Below, one piece after another: positions 23,181-34,336 of a DNA stretch of 64,000 bases. The first letter of the stretch is position 1. The number at the start of each line of letters is the position of its first letter. The DNA lies in the NCBI GenBank assembly GCA_033065855.1, contig JAVXUO010003200.1, positions 57,693 to 121,692 on the forward strand, in the 5' to 3' direction. A program made the position numbers and the translations under genes. The notes under the pieces are model-generated. The model was not told the origin of the DNA. It made no database searches and saw only the letters and a program-made list of their open reading frames with translations. This DNA comes from Escallonia rubra (Eukaryota; Streptophyta; Magnoliopsida; Escalloniales; Escalloniaceae).

Positions 23181-23828
23181 CTAATTAGTGTTAATGAGGA
23201 TTACCTTGGGCTAATTATAGCTAATTAGGGTTAATTTGGAGTAATTATGGTTATTTTTATCTAATAGTTGGGTTTAATTGTGCAGAGTAGTGTTGATTAG
23301 TCCTAATTAAGGCTAATTAGGCTTAATTGGGTTAAGTTAGGGCTAATTAGTGTTAATGAGGATTACCTTGGGCTAATTATAGCTAATTAGGGTTGACTAG
23401 GAGTAATCAGGGCTATTTTGAGCTAATAGCCGGGTTTAATTGTGCAGAGTAGTGTTGATTAGTCCTAATTAGAGCTAATTAGGCTTAATTGAGTTATGTT
23501 AGGGCTAATTAGTGTTAATGAGGATTGCCTTGGGCTAATTATAGCTAATGAGGATTGATTAGGAGTAATTAGGGTTATTTTGAGCTAATAGCCATGATTA
23601 ATTGTGCGGAGTAGTGTTGATTAGTCCTAATTAAGGCTAATTAGGCTTAATTAAGTTATGTTAGGGCTAATTAGTGTTAATGAGGATTACCTTTGGCTAA
23701 TTATAGCTAATTAGGCTTGATTAGGAGTAATTAGGGTTATTTTGAGCTAATAGCCATGATTAATTGTGCGGAGTAGTGTTGATTAGTCCTAATTAAGGCT
23801 CATTAGGCTTAATTGGGTTGTTAGGCTT
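23181..23828. repeat. Tandem array, 162-bp unit, 4 copies
   Basis: The anchor ctaattagtgttaatgagga recurs at 23181, 23343, 23505 and 23667, an exact 162-bp period. Each unit is itself made of ctaatta/gctaatt words. It is non-coding. Confidence 0.95.
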
Positions 23829-23844
23829 AATTGTGCAGAGTGGT

Positions 23845-24490
23845 GTCCAACACGTGTCCGACACCTCCAGACACGTGTCTGACACCTCCAGACACGTGTC
23901 CGACACGTCCGAAGACATTGATTTATTTTTTAAATGCCGAACACCGTGTCCATCACCCCTTGAAGAGGTGCCGGACACCTTCTGACGAGGTGTCCACAAG
24001 TATAAAGCCAAAATGTGACATTTCGGTGTCAATCGGACGCGGTGTCTGTGACCTATCGACACCTCATCGACACATCCGAAAACGTGTCAGACGCCTCCAG
24101 ACACGTGTCCGACACCTCCGGATACGTCCGAAGACATTGATTTATTTTTTGAATGCCAGAGACCATGTCCGTCACCCCTTGAAGAGGTGTCGGACACCTC
24201 TTGAAGACGTGTCCACAAGTATAAAGCCAAAATGTGATATTTTTCGATGTCGGTGTCGATCGGACGGGGTGTCCGTGACCTACCGACACCACGACACGTC
24301 ATCGACACATCTGGACACGCGTCGAACACCTTCGGACATGTGTCTGACACCTCTCAGCGGTGTTCGAAGACATTGGTTTATTTTTTAATTGCCGGACACC
24401 GTGTCGGACACCCATTGAAAAGATGTCCACAAGTATAAAGCCAAAATATGTTATTTCGTGTCAGCGTCGATCGGACGCAGTGTCCATGTT
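23845..24490. repeat. Tandem array of GTGTC/GACAC-rich units (about 225 bp, 3 copies)
   Basis: The agacattgatttattttt anchor recurs at about 23911, 24132 and 24367. Units are dense in gtgtccgacac and cacgtgtc palindromes, including G-box-like CACGTG cores. They also share acaagtataaagccaaaatg. Apparent Arg/His/Thr-rich frames on both strands are by-products of the repeat. Confidence 0.92.
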
Positions 24491-24504
24491 CATGCTACCT
24501 AACG

Positions 24505-24840
24505 GGGATCTCAATCCAATTGGGTCATATCCTCTGTCAACAATCTCAATTCTCAATTCTCAAATGCCCAATGCAATAAAAAAAATCACACATTCAATCC
24601 AATTGGGTCTCATCCTCCGTCAACAATCTCAATTCTCAATTCTCAAATGCTCAAATGCTCAATGCAATAAAAATTAATAAAAATCACACATTCAATCCAA
24701 TTAGGTCCCATCCTTCGTCAACAATCTCAATTCTATATTCTCAAATGGTCAATGCAATAAAAATCACATATTCAATCCAATTGGGTCTCATCCTCCATCA
24801 ATAATCTCAATATCTCAAATGCTCAATGCACAATTAACAA
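24505..24840. repeat. Tandem array, 80-100 bp unit
   Basis: About 3.5 copies of a unit containing acaatctcaattctcaa, atgcaataaaaatcacac and attcaatccaattgggtc, with variable internal ctcaaatgc steps. Confidence 0.85.
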
Positions 24841-25039
24841 CCTAAAATCATCAATTAATAATCTCAATTACTTCAAATGCACAGCTAATAACCTAAAATC
24901 ATCAATTAGCAACCTAAAATCATCGATCAATAATCACAATTCTCAAGTGCACAATTAACAACCTAAAATTATCAAACAAATGATCAATGTTCAAATGGGA
25001 AAAAATTGTTCAAAATGCACATATCCGATGTGCTTGAAT

Positions 25040-25645
25040 TATTTCAATTTAGGGTACGATTCGAGTAGGACATTTAATTTAGGGTTCAATTAAGGGGTTC
25101 TATTAGTTTAATTTAGGATTCGGTTGAATTGAGGCATTCAATTTAGGGTTCAATTTAGGGTTCGATTGGATTAGGGCATTCAATTAGGGTTCAATTAGGG
25201 GTTCAATTAGTTTAATTTAGGGTTCGATTCAATTAGGGCATTCAATTGAGGGTTTAATTATGGTTCAATTACTTCAATTTAGGGTTCAATTAGCTCAATT
25301 TAGTGGTCGGTTGAATTGGGGCATTCAATTTAGGGTTCAATTAGGGGGCTCAATAAGTTCAATTTAGGATTCGGTTGGATTAGGGCATTCAATTTAGGGT
25401 TTTATTAGGGGTTCAATTAGTTTAATTTAGGGTTCGATTTAAGGCATTCAATTTAGGGTTTAATTAGGGTTCAATTACTTCAATTTAGGGTTCAATTAGG
25501 GGGTTCTATTAGTTCAATTTAGAGATTGGTTGAATTGGGGCATTCAATTTAGGGTTCAATTAGTTCAATTTAGGGTTTGATTAGGGTTCAATTACTTCAA
25601 TTTAGAGTTCAATTAGGGGGTTCTATTAGTTCAAGTAGCAAGGGC
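25040..25645. repeat. Short-period array of ttcaatttagggttcaatta
   Basis: A run of about 600 bp is built almost wholly of 20-30 bp variants of ttcaatttagggttcaatta and gggcattcaattt. It is non-coding. Confidence 0.92.
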
Positions 25646-26540
25646 ATGGCCTAAAAGGTGATTTATTGAGATAGAAACAGTTGAAACCATCCTCTTTAGA
25701 TTGCTATTGGACCCTCATACGTGTGGTAAGTGAATTGTCTTCATAACATAACACTAGTGTGCATTTGAACATTCCACCATCATTAGCAGGTTTGCTTGTT
25801 TGGGTAAGCCTTGCCACGAAGAGTTGTTACACTAAATCAGTACTCCTCGTATAAGTGGAAAGCCCTGTCATTCTTAATAATTTGCTCTTGCACTTGCACA
25901 ACCAAAATTTTCACCACTCTTATTCATTGTCGCTCAACGAATTAGTGATACCAACCAAATGTATCGCTAGTTCATCGAGCGAGTCACCACTTGTTTTTGC
26001 TCTCGCTTGACGAACTAGTGATGTTGTCTACCTTATGACATTCTTGCTACTGAAGAGAGTAAATTGTAAAAGCTCTACTCAATATTCAGCATCCATCTAT
26101 AACGCACTCAAACAGGATGACCAAAAAGTTAACTTTAGCCAAGTATGCAATTAAGGTCCTTTCGACGAAATCTAAAGGAGACTGGAATAATTTGATGCAC
26201 TCAATATTGTGACATGCATTCATCTGACAGAGGTTCAATTTACTGAACATGTAACAAGATACGTAATTGCAATCCTCCAAAACATGTAAAATCATGATGC
26301 TGCCTCTACAACAGCGCAGAACGAAATCTGGATTTTTATGGCATTATGTAACTATTTTTACATTTCTAAGATCACAGCTAGTCTCTTCTTACACGAGTAC
26401 AAGTCTCTCACCAGTATCCACTTTGGAAAACATAAACTTCAAGGATATTCAAATCAAGGCATAAGAACCACCACCAACAATAGCAATAATACATTAATTT
26501 AAAAACTTTAACTAATCATTAATTTTGTGGACTTACCTTG
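25646..26540. other. Unannotated stretch
   Basis: I see no long frame, RNA gene or transposon end here. Base composition is ordinary for intergenic DNA. Confidence 0.6.
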
Positions 26541-27464
26541 TAATAAAGAAGATGTGTAATAGACGGCGGCAGTGAAGGGCGGCAGCGTTGGTGGCGCGCG
26601 GCGGTAGAGAGCTTTTCACGCGGCAGCAGTGGAGGGGTCACCATGGAGGGGGATCACCGGAGGTCACCGTGTAGGGGGAGTGCGGAGGTGGGTCACCGTG
26701 TAAGTGGAGTGCGGAGCTGAGAACGGCGGTGCAGCGCAATTGAGTTGATAAAATCATAAAGTTTGATTTGATTAAACTCTAATGCATAATGATTCGACAG
26801 GGACTTAATTGATTCGAACGCTTGAAATTTTATTTCACTGTGACAAAAAACGAATTGGGTTTTACTCGATTTCTCTCTGGCATTTAATCAAAAATACATG
26901 ATGCCTCATCGGCGGCCGCCATTGCCAGCTCCATTACCACCGTCGATGGAGGTTGACTCTTTTTATCAGGGGGTTGCATTCTGATGAAACACCAATGCGC
27001 GTGGACTGTCAAAACTGTGTTGGTTTTGTATGGTGTGGGTAGTGGAAACGGCTTGCTGTGGGCAGGGCTAGTTGGCGACGGAGGTCGGCAATGAAGGTAG
27101 ATGCAATCGGGTTTGTCAGAGAGAGAAAGGGTGGCTGGCGATTAAGGTTGTTGATCGAGCAAGGTGGTGGTGGTTGGGTTCCTGTATGGTGGTTGGTTTT
27201 TTAAGTTGGGTAATGGCTGTTATGTGGCAGTGATTTGTGAGGGTAGCGCAGGCTATGGAGGATGGCGATCGAGCAAGGTGGTGGTTGGTTTTGTGAAGAT
27301 GCGTAGGGGGCGGCAATGGTAGGTTATGTATATTGGCGGCAAGGAGATGGCAGAAAGAGATAAACAAGGAGAAGGAAAAGAAAGATGAGATTTTTTAATC
27401 CAAAACTAGTAGTTTTGGACGCTAGCCTTAGACAAGTTATTTAAGGCTAGCATTATATTCGCTT

Positions 27465-27469
<5 letters not shown>
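26541..27469. other. GC-richer stretch with gcggcggc and tcaccggag words
   Basis: From 26565 to 26740 the sequence is rich in ggcggcag and ggtcaccgt repeats. On the minus strand it ends in a plausible splice donor (aaggtaagtcc near 26533), resembling a 5' leader exon. Similar tcaccggagatg words occur at 35960-36070 upstream of the B3 gene inside MULE-A. A small hairpin (gctagcctta / taaggctagc) lies at 27422-27450. No protein is recognised. Confidence 0.4.

Positions 27470-27495
<26 letters not shown>
27470..27495. repeat. (TA)n tract at the left edge of MULE-A
   Basis: A pure TA repeat abuts the terminal inverted repeat. Another TA tract begins right after the element at 40002, so the insertion target was probably a TA microsatellite. 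Confidence 0.95.
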
Positions 27496-27760
27496 GGAGC
27501 TGATCCATTGCTAGCGCGATCTGGCCGTCCATCCTGAAATATGGACGGCCCATATCGCTCCTTTTTCGAAAACTATCAGTCGTCCGCGATACCGTTTCAC
27601 GGACCGACTTTTTTACCTTTTTGCCCCTCCGCCCCGTCTGATATACTGTATGGCGGACAGCATTCAAGTCCTGACACGTGATAGCAAAAAGGCATCCGCT
27701 ATACAGTGTAGCGGACGTCCCCTAGGCTGACACCTGTCAAGACCTGTCCCGTCAGGACTT
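27496..27760. repeat. MULE-A left terminal inverted repeat
   Basis: It matches the reverse complement of 39690-40001 over the whole stretch. Shared blocks are the terminal ggagctgatccattg, ctagcgcgatctggccgtcc, actttttttacctttttgcc, catccgctatacagtgtagc and gacacctgtca. It contains two copies of the ccgctata...tagcgga palindrome. It probably also carries promoter activity for the PMD gene, whose leader exon lies at about 27860-27997. Confidence 0.92.
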
Positions 27761-28021
27761 TGCGGCAATGACGGTATCTTGTCCTTAATTGTCACGTCAA
27801 CAGTGTCCGCTACACAGTGTGGCGGACGTAATAGCCATCCGCGATACTGTATCGCGGACTTTCAATATACATTCAAAAAACAGTAACTACGACACTCTTC
27901 TTCACTCTTTTTACTCACAAAATTTCCCTGCGGCGTTGGGAAGCAGATTGGCGCAATTCCGTCTTAAGAACACCTTTAATACCCTAAATCGATCACGTAA
28001 GTTCACAAAATCTATACTTTT

Positions 28022-28392
28022 TTTTTTGTAATCGATAGTTGTGATGAATATTGCGTTTTATATACGTATGTTTTTGTTCATTTGCAAGCGTTTGTAAAAT
28101 TCGATTCCGTATATGTATATATATCTATTATACATATGAGTATATATGCTAACATTGTATGCATTTTTTGCATGTGCTTGCGTTATATGTAATATGCATG
28201 TGCTAGCTTTTGTTTGTAATCGATAGTTGTGATGAATATTGCGTTTTATATATGTATGTTTTTGTTCATGTGCTAGCGTTTGTAAAATCCGATTCCGTAT
28301 ATGTATATATATCTATTATACATATGACTACATATGCTAACATTGTATGCATTATGCATGTGCTTGCGTTATATGTATTATGCATGTGCTAG
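28022..28392. repeat. Two-copy tandem duplication in the PMD leader intron
   Basis: A unit of about 187 bp, beginning ttgtaatcgatagttgtgat, is repeated at 28027 and 28214 with small differences. Both copies are within the likely intron between 27998 (gtaagt) and 28452 (tttcag). Confidence 0.88.
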
Positions 28393-28452
28393 CGTCGTAC
28401 TTTTGCGAGCGATTATCAAAATCCAAAGTGAGAAGGTTTTTCCATAATTTCA

Positions 28453-30309
28453 GTTGTAAAAAATAGAATTTAACCCTGGACCAGAAGACCCATCCGTGTT
28501 ATACGACCAAGCCAACCATATCAATACGCTCATATGGGATGGTGGAGTAAGATACATTATTTATCAACTTTCTTATTCTTACAAACGTTGTATATACCGT
28601 TTTTTTTTTTGCTTAAATTGTATTTATTAATTCGTAGGAAAGAGAACTTCTCAACACCGTAGAAGTATCTCGCGAGTTCACATCGTGGAAACTGAACACC
28701 GCCCAGAAGAGGATACTGCGTGGAATTGGGTTTGAGATTTTCACGCATGGGCAGATATTTCAACTGCTTGACTGGGCCTTGATAGGTACCCTTGTTGAGA
28801 GGTGGAGAAGCGAAACAAATACGTTTCATTTCCCGCCGGGAGAGATGACAATTACCCTAGAAGATGTAGGGTTCATCTTAGGGTTGCCGGTGACGGGGCG
28901 GCCGGTAATTACTCCTCCGTCAGAAGCAACGAATAAGTGAACCGCTAGGGACTTCTTAACTTCGATACCCCAGGATCAATTTTGCAGTGGTGGTATCAAG
29001 TTGAAGTGGTTGGTAGATACCTACGGGGTTTTGCCGGAAAACTATACGGGCCGTGAGCTTGTGTTGTACACACAAGCCTTCCTCTGGTGGGTGATGGGGG
29101 CAATATTATTCCCAACGACGTCGAAGAACACGGTCAGCGTGAGATATTTACCGCTGTTGGGTAACCTGGCTGAGGTTGGAGATTATGCATGGGGTGCAGC
29201 GGTTCTTTCGTATCTGTACCGAGCATTGCACAAGGCAACGAGGCCTGACTCTAAAGTCATATGTGCATGTCTCTCGCTATTGCAGGTATATCATATAAAT
29301 CATGTCTTCGTTATTGTTTTTTTTTTTGTTGAATCGACGATATAAATATAATTTGCTCATGTTCTCAGGTGTGGTCTTATGAACACCTTGCTCCCGGTGC
29401 ACCAACGCGTAGGGATGGAACCGATAGAGTGTGGCCTCGGTTGCGTGCTTGGGAGTACAGCCGGAAGAATAGCCACTACCGCATGAGAGTCGATCCCCAC
29501 CACAACATCACGTACTATCAAGGGGAGTTCGATCGTCTATCTCCGGGCCAAATGCGTTGGGCACCGTATATAGGTTTGGCGCGACGGGTAAAAGAGTCGT
29601 TCGTCTTCACGCTCTCCGGGATGCAGCGCACACCCCTCATCCACTTCGAGGTCACAGAGTGGCAGCTGCCAAACCGAGCAATGCACCATTTTGAGTTGGA
29701 GCAGGGATTGCCAGTCGGTGCCCTAGATATGAGGGTTAACAGGACCCACCGGATGTCGGGCGGTTTGGCAAGGCCAATGCGCAAGAATTGTGCGCGGCCG
29801 AACTAGAGCTTTGGACTTCTTGGCAGGACACACTGGCGGCCATCGTCTCGGAGCCGGACCCCGTTATCTACATCGATCAGTACAATGAGTGGTACTCCCG
29901 CATCATGCGGAGGAGAGTAGCCCCAATGAACTTTGAACGCGGGGAGAGGTATGCGCCTAGGAGTCAGATCGACGAGCGTATGGCATACAATCTCGTAAGT
30001 TGCCCAACTAGTCTGACTTGTCTTCAATTTGTTGAATATAAATGTCTGATTGGCCTTGCTTATTTGTTATCTCTTTGGATGTAGGTTAATGCCTCGCTTG
30101 CATTCTTCCAGAAGTTGAGTGAGCGGAAGGATCTGGTGAGCGCAATGGGGGAGGATCTTCGCCAACAGGCTGCTGCACTGGCTTTAGGCTGCGGGAATTT
30201 TGTGCGCCAAACATCGGGACAGTCTTCGGTCGATAGCCCGGGAATGGATTATACGGGCATCAGCCCGTATTACGTTGATCCCTCCGGGCAAGCTTCAGGG
30301 GTGAGCTAG
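28453..30309 (+). pseudogene. PMD (plant mobile domain, PF10536) gene, decayed
   Basis: Exons are inferred from conserved protein and splice sites: 28453-28546, 28638-29285, 29369-29994 and 30085-30309. The translation has PMD family blocks: GPEDPSVLYDQANH, FTSWKLNTAQKRILRGIGFE, LLDWALIGTLVERWR, then ETNTFHFPPGEMTITLEDVG, FILGLPVTGRPV, LVLYTQAFLWWVMGA and LLGNLAEVGDYAWGAAVLSY. PMD proteins of the MAIN/MAIL type act in plant gene silencing, and related PMDs occur inside MULEs and LTR elements. Here no start codon lies in frame in the first coding exon, TGA interrupts at 28938, a frameshift lies near 29760 and TAG at 30307. The frame then continues into a Pro/Gly/Gln-rich linker, so PMD and the following Ulp1 region may once have been one protein. 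Confidence 0.85.
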
Positions 30310-31644
30310 GGAGTTGGTGGTCCTTCTGGACCGGGGATGGGACTGGCTCAAGCGTCGTGGGCCGATTACAGCGGCCCGACCTTCAATTTGTTCCCGGAAC
30401 CCCAACCCCTCTCTCAGAGTCAAGTCACCCAAGACTGGCCTTACGGTTTCAATGAGGCACTGCCCATTGTCCTGTGGGCTGGACCACTTGGCGCCCCCGA
30501 AGGGCAATATCAGCCGGCGAGCATTATCAGCCGGCCGGGGCCCCCGAAGGCAATTATCAGCCGGCCGGACCAGGAGTTGGAGGCCAATTTCTTCCATTGC
30601 TCTTGCCTCCCGGTGGAGGGCAAGAGCAACCGGTCGACCCCCGAGGGCAATATCCGAAAAGGCATCCAGTCAGGCCCCTGAAGCCGCATAAACATGACCT
30701 AATCAGAGCCTGTTATTTTAGCGGGCCCCCCTCCCAGACAGACTGTCGTATGACGTGGATCACCCGCAGGGCTTGGATTACAATGCCTCGTGAAGAGAAC
30801 TGTCCTCGCTGGCACCGGGAACTTGGTTAGACAACTTTGTCATCTCGCACTACGTGCAAATTCTGAGGCAAAGGGGTCGGGAGCAGCCTAACTACGGTCT
30901 GTGCATTTTTATCTTCGATGCTTTCTTTCACAGCATGCTAGTACAAGAGTATAACGACTGGGACAAATCAAGGAAGGTGAGAAAGAGGAGAGCCCTACCC
31001 CAGTGGAGGTCGTCCGCTAACCTACAAGCATATCTTCCTCGGGATAGTCCAGTGAGCGCAAGTGTAGCGGACGTGTTTCTAATCCCATTTTTCATGAATG
31101 CCCACTGGTACTTGGTTTGCTATGAACCGGTAGAGAAGACCGTATCAGTCCTCGACAGTCTGTACGATGATACCTCCGTGATGAGTGTGATTGAAATGTA
31201 CCGAGGCTTAGGCCAGTTGGATGCCATGGTAAGATCCTGTTTACTTCTTATTGTAACTTGAATATTGTAGAACTGATTAATCTTATTATGTTTGCTATGT
31301 TTAATGTTTAATGCTTATTATGTTTCTCGCAGAATCTATTTGCTGCCTTGGTCAATAGTAGGCGTCAAGAGAGGGTATTGGTCAGGCCGAACCTTGTTTT
31401 CCGATTGAAGAGAAGTAGGTCCAAGCAACTTAATTCCTCGGACTACGGCGTCTTCGTCTGCATGTACATGAATTACATATGTCGGTCTGAGAGCCTCAAG
31501 AATACCATCTGGAGCCAAGAATGCATAGACTACTTTAGGTATAGGATGGCTTGGCAAATTATCAATGGCCGGCCTAGAGCTATTAGATTTATTGTAAATT
31601 CGTGTAATGAGGGGGATCCCGCAGGGGCTGAGGGCCCCAATTGA
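30310..31644 (+). pseudogene. Ulp1-like (C48) cysteine protease region with lost catalytic Cys
   Basis: A Pro/Gly/Gln-rich linker (30310-30681) leads to a protease domain at about 30745-31226. An intron follows (gtaaga at 31229, cag at 31332), then an exon to 31644. Conserved blocks are LAPGTWLDNFVISHYVQILR, FFMNAHWYLVCYEP with the catalytic His, VLDSLYDD with the Asp, and KQLNSSDYGVFVCMYMNYI. Ulp1-family enzymes have D-C-G at the last site and remove SUMO-like modifiers. Here the codon is TAC, giving D-Y-G, so the nucleophile is missing. A TGA at 30791 also breaks the frame. MULE-B carries the intact form with an intron at the equivalent place. It is a dead protease, possibly the C-terminal half of a PMD-Ulp1 fusion. 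Confidence 0.82.
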
Positions 31645-31896
31645 CAATGTTTGCTTATAATAACATTATATTCACTTTTTTAATTGTCCTTATCGTTGAA
31701 TCTTATCGTTGAATGCGATTGATGATTTCATTTGTGTTGACTGAGATGTGATCGGTGTTGAATGCGATTGATTTGATTGACTGATATCGTTGTGTTGTTG
31801 ATTTGAGTGTTTGATTTGTTCTGTGTGATTTGCTTTGACCAGGGGGAAACAAAGTGTAAAAACCCGAGTGTTTGGAGACTGTATTTCTGTTGGTCT

Positions 31897-33140
31897 GTCC
31901 GCTATACTATATAGCGGACATAGATAGGACAAAAAAAACTAAGTGTTGGAGACTCTTCTTTCTGCGGGAATGTCCGCTATATAGTATCCCGGACAGAGAT
32001 AGGACCAAAAAAAACTAAGTGTAGGAGACTCTTCTTTCTGCGGGATTGTCCGCTGTATAGTCTCACGGACATAGATAGGACAAAAAAAAAACTAAGTGTA
32101 GGAGACTCTTCTTTCTGCGGGAACGTCCGCTATATAGTATCGCAGACGTAGATAGGAAAAAAAAAACCAAGTGTAGGAGACTCTTCTTTCTGCGGGACTG
32201 TCCGCTATATAGTATCGCGGATATAGATAGGACCAAAAAAAACTAAGTGTTGGAGACTCTTCTTTCTGCGGGACTGTCCGCTATATAGTATCGCGGACAT
32301 AGATAGGACCAAAAAAAACTAAGTGTTGGAGACTCTTCTTTCTACGGGAACGTCCGCTATATAGTATCGCGGACATAGATAGGACAAAAAAAAACTAAGG
32401 CTAGGTTTGACAAAAAAAATTTCCTCTTTTTTTTTCAGTTTTTAAAAACTGAAAAAAAAAGGAGCGTTTGGTAACCATTTTTTTTCCAGTTTAAAAACCA
32501 GTTTTTAAACTGAAGAGTCCAAACAAACACTCCCGAAACTGGTTTTTTTTTTCACTTTTGGTTTTTTTTTCTTAGACCACCACCACCACCCTCCCACCGC
32601 CGGCAGCCACCTCAGGCGACCACCGCCGGAGACTGCCGGCAGCCACCTCCGGCCGCCGGCGACCACCTCCGGCCGCCGGTGACCACCGCCGGAGACTGCT
32701 GGCTGCCACCTCCGGCCGCCGATGACCACTGCCGGCGACCACCGGTTGCCACCTCCGGCCGCCGGCGACCACCGGCAGCCACCTCCGGCCGCCGGCCACC
32801 ACCACCGCTACACCCCACCACCGCCACCGCAAACCACCAAAAAAAAAAAAGTCAAAATAAAAAGGGTTACCAAACACTAAAAAAAAGGGGTTATCAAACA
32901 CTCACTTGTTTTTGTAAAAACAAAATTAAGCTGCTCTTTAAAAAACTGCTCTTTAAAAACTGAAAACCAAAAAAAAAAATTTGTCAAACGAACCCTAAGT
33001 GTTGGAGACTCTTTTTTATGCGGGAACGTCCGCTATATAATATCGTGGACATAGATAGGACAAAAAAAACTAAGTGTATGAGACTCTTCTTTCTACGGGA
33101 CTGTCCGCTATATAGTATCGCGGACACAGATAGGACCACT
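31897..33140. repeat. 76-bp minisatellite (7 + 2 copies) split by a MITE
   Basis: Units start with tgtccgctatatagtatcgc ggaca and continue with tagataggac, an A-tract and aagtgttggagactcttctt. Starts at 31897, 31971, 32047, 32124, 32198, 32274 and 32351 give a period of 74-77 bp. Two more copies follow at about 33027 and 33102, after the MITE at 32399-32995. Each unit carries one palindrome of the type found in the MULE-A TIRs. Confidence 0.95.
32399..32995. mobile_element. PIF/Harbinger (Tourist-like) MITE, copy 2
   Basis: The ends ggctaggtttgacaaaa and ttttgtcaaacgaaccc are inverted repeats, flanked by TAA (32396-32398 and 32996-32998). Neighbouring minisatellite units show the uninterrupted target aaactaagtgttggag, which proves insertion with duplication of TAA. 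The element is 597 bp against 460 bp for the copy at 8931. The difference is mostly a longer central ccaccgccggc array. Confidence 0.92.
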
Positions 33141-33476
33141 TTAGTCGAAGTTTTTTTCAAAGTACTGTTCATAGTATTGTTCAAAATCACTGTTCACAGT
33201 ACTGTTCAAAATCACTGTTCATCGACTATTTTGACCGAATATTTCGGAACTCAAAAAATTTATCATCAATAAGTTTTGACTCGAATGAAACCACTTTCAC
33301 TCGACCGAAAATTTCAGAAACAATCCCAATTCATTTTCTTACTTTTAACAAAAGACCACAACTTATTTATTCAAAAATACTAATTGCGCACAAGGAAAAG
33401 AAAATTTTTGGGGTATTACATGGATAAGTGCCAGTTGGAATGAAATCCTAACATGCAGTAGGAAGAGATATATATA

Positions 33477-33926
33477 TCACTCTTCATTTGACATATACTC
33501 ATCAGATAAGTACTGATCATTGGTTAAAATATTGTTTCTCTCGTTTGAATTGTGGTGCCTCCCACTAGCCTCGGCCATTTCTTCCGCAAGTTGAAGTATG
33601 TAAAATCGTTTTCTACCCAGCAACATCCGGTTATTCTCCATACGAATTTGGCGCACAGCTTTCTTACACTGCTTAACATTAAGCCTCGACATACTAAGTG
33701 AACGATGTTGCGGCACAGGTGCCCTCAGCGTGAAGAGATCTTGGTGTAGTGCTTTTGATTCCTTAACTCGATATGCCCATTCTCTCCGTAAACCGCAATA
33801 ATACTCTCTCGGATCCGTGTACTTCACTTCTTTGTAGTCGTCGTTCCTTTCACACAACAACCACACAGTTTCACGTCCCCGCAGACTAGAACTCTCAGGA
33901 ACTCCTGCCATATAACTTAGGTACAT
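33477..33926 (-). CDS. Small protein of unknown family, twin gene 1
   Basis: An uninterrupted 149-codon frame starts with ATG at 33926 (a second ATG is at codon 6) and needs no intron. I do not recognise a known domain. Residues about 42-105 align with the protein encoded divergently at 34337-34735. Shared positions include LR-x-EW-x-YR, a short Pro-rich P-x-P-x-x-R turn, then a basic helix with RIR or QIR followed by MENNRM or EENNRM. The C-terminus is acidic and Ser/Asn-rich (SDEYMSNEE). The middle is basic and probably helical, so nucleic-acid or protein binding is possible but unproven. A TATA-like tatttatatat lies about 25-35 bp upstream on the coding strand. Open frame plus a diverged paralog argues for past selection. 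Confidence 0.6.
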   Translation of the reverse strand: MYLSYMAGVPESSSLRGRETVWLLCERNDDYKEVKYTDPREYYCGLRREWAYRVKESKALHQDLFTLRAPVPQHRSLSMSRLNVKQCKKAVRQIRMENNRMLLGRKRFYILQLAEEMAEASGRHHNSNERNNILTNDQYLSDEYMSNEE

Positions 33927-34336
33927 CTAAAGCGATGAGCATGGCTAACATATATAAATAAGCCCACACACACATACATAATATATTGGTGTGATAGCTA
34001 CACAATAGCCTGCCCATCTCTAGTGACAAGATAAGTCTCTGGACACTGACACCCTGATTAATTGGTAGTTGGAGACAATAGCATGCCCGTGTCATAAAGT
34101 TGACAAGTCTTTGGTGACAAGACAAGTCTCTTTGGTGACAAGACAAGTCTCTAGTCTATTGCAGAGGCTTGTCACATCTCTCCAAGTTGAACCTGTAGCA
34201 TCTTATAAAGTGGTCCCGTTTCAAAGTATATATAAGTACATGCATTGCACGAAGGGCAAAGGACATAGAGTGATATACTCCCAATTTCATAACAATGCTG
34301 GAAATGTCATATACTCCATGAGATATTTTTGAAGCA
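33927..34336. promoter_or_regulatory. Shared upstream region of the twin genes
   Basis: These 410 bp separate two divergent start codons. TATA-like elements face outward: tatttatatatg (complement at about 33949-33960) toward twin gene 1, and tatataag at about 34225-34233 toward twin gene 2, about 105 bp before its ATG. The middle contains four to five copies of a gacaagacaagtctct-like word (34100-34160, with inverted variants near 34030 and 34160). This could be a bidirectional control region. No expression evidence is available. Confidence 0.45.

Noticed and set aside
23793-24438. Several overlapping open frames rich in Arg, His, Thr and Cys on both strands.
   Set aside because: They follow the GTGTC/GACAC tandem repeat, are open on both strands at once and lack a start context or conserved pattern.
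32505-32901. Gly/Arg/Trp- and Pro-rich frames of 74-109 codons.
   Set aside because: They translate the ccaccgccggc array inside the MITE in different frames. The same happens in the other copy at 9103-9580.
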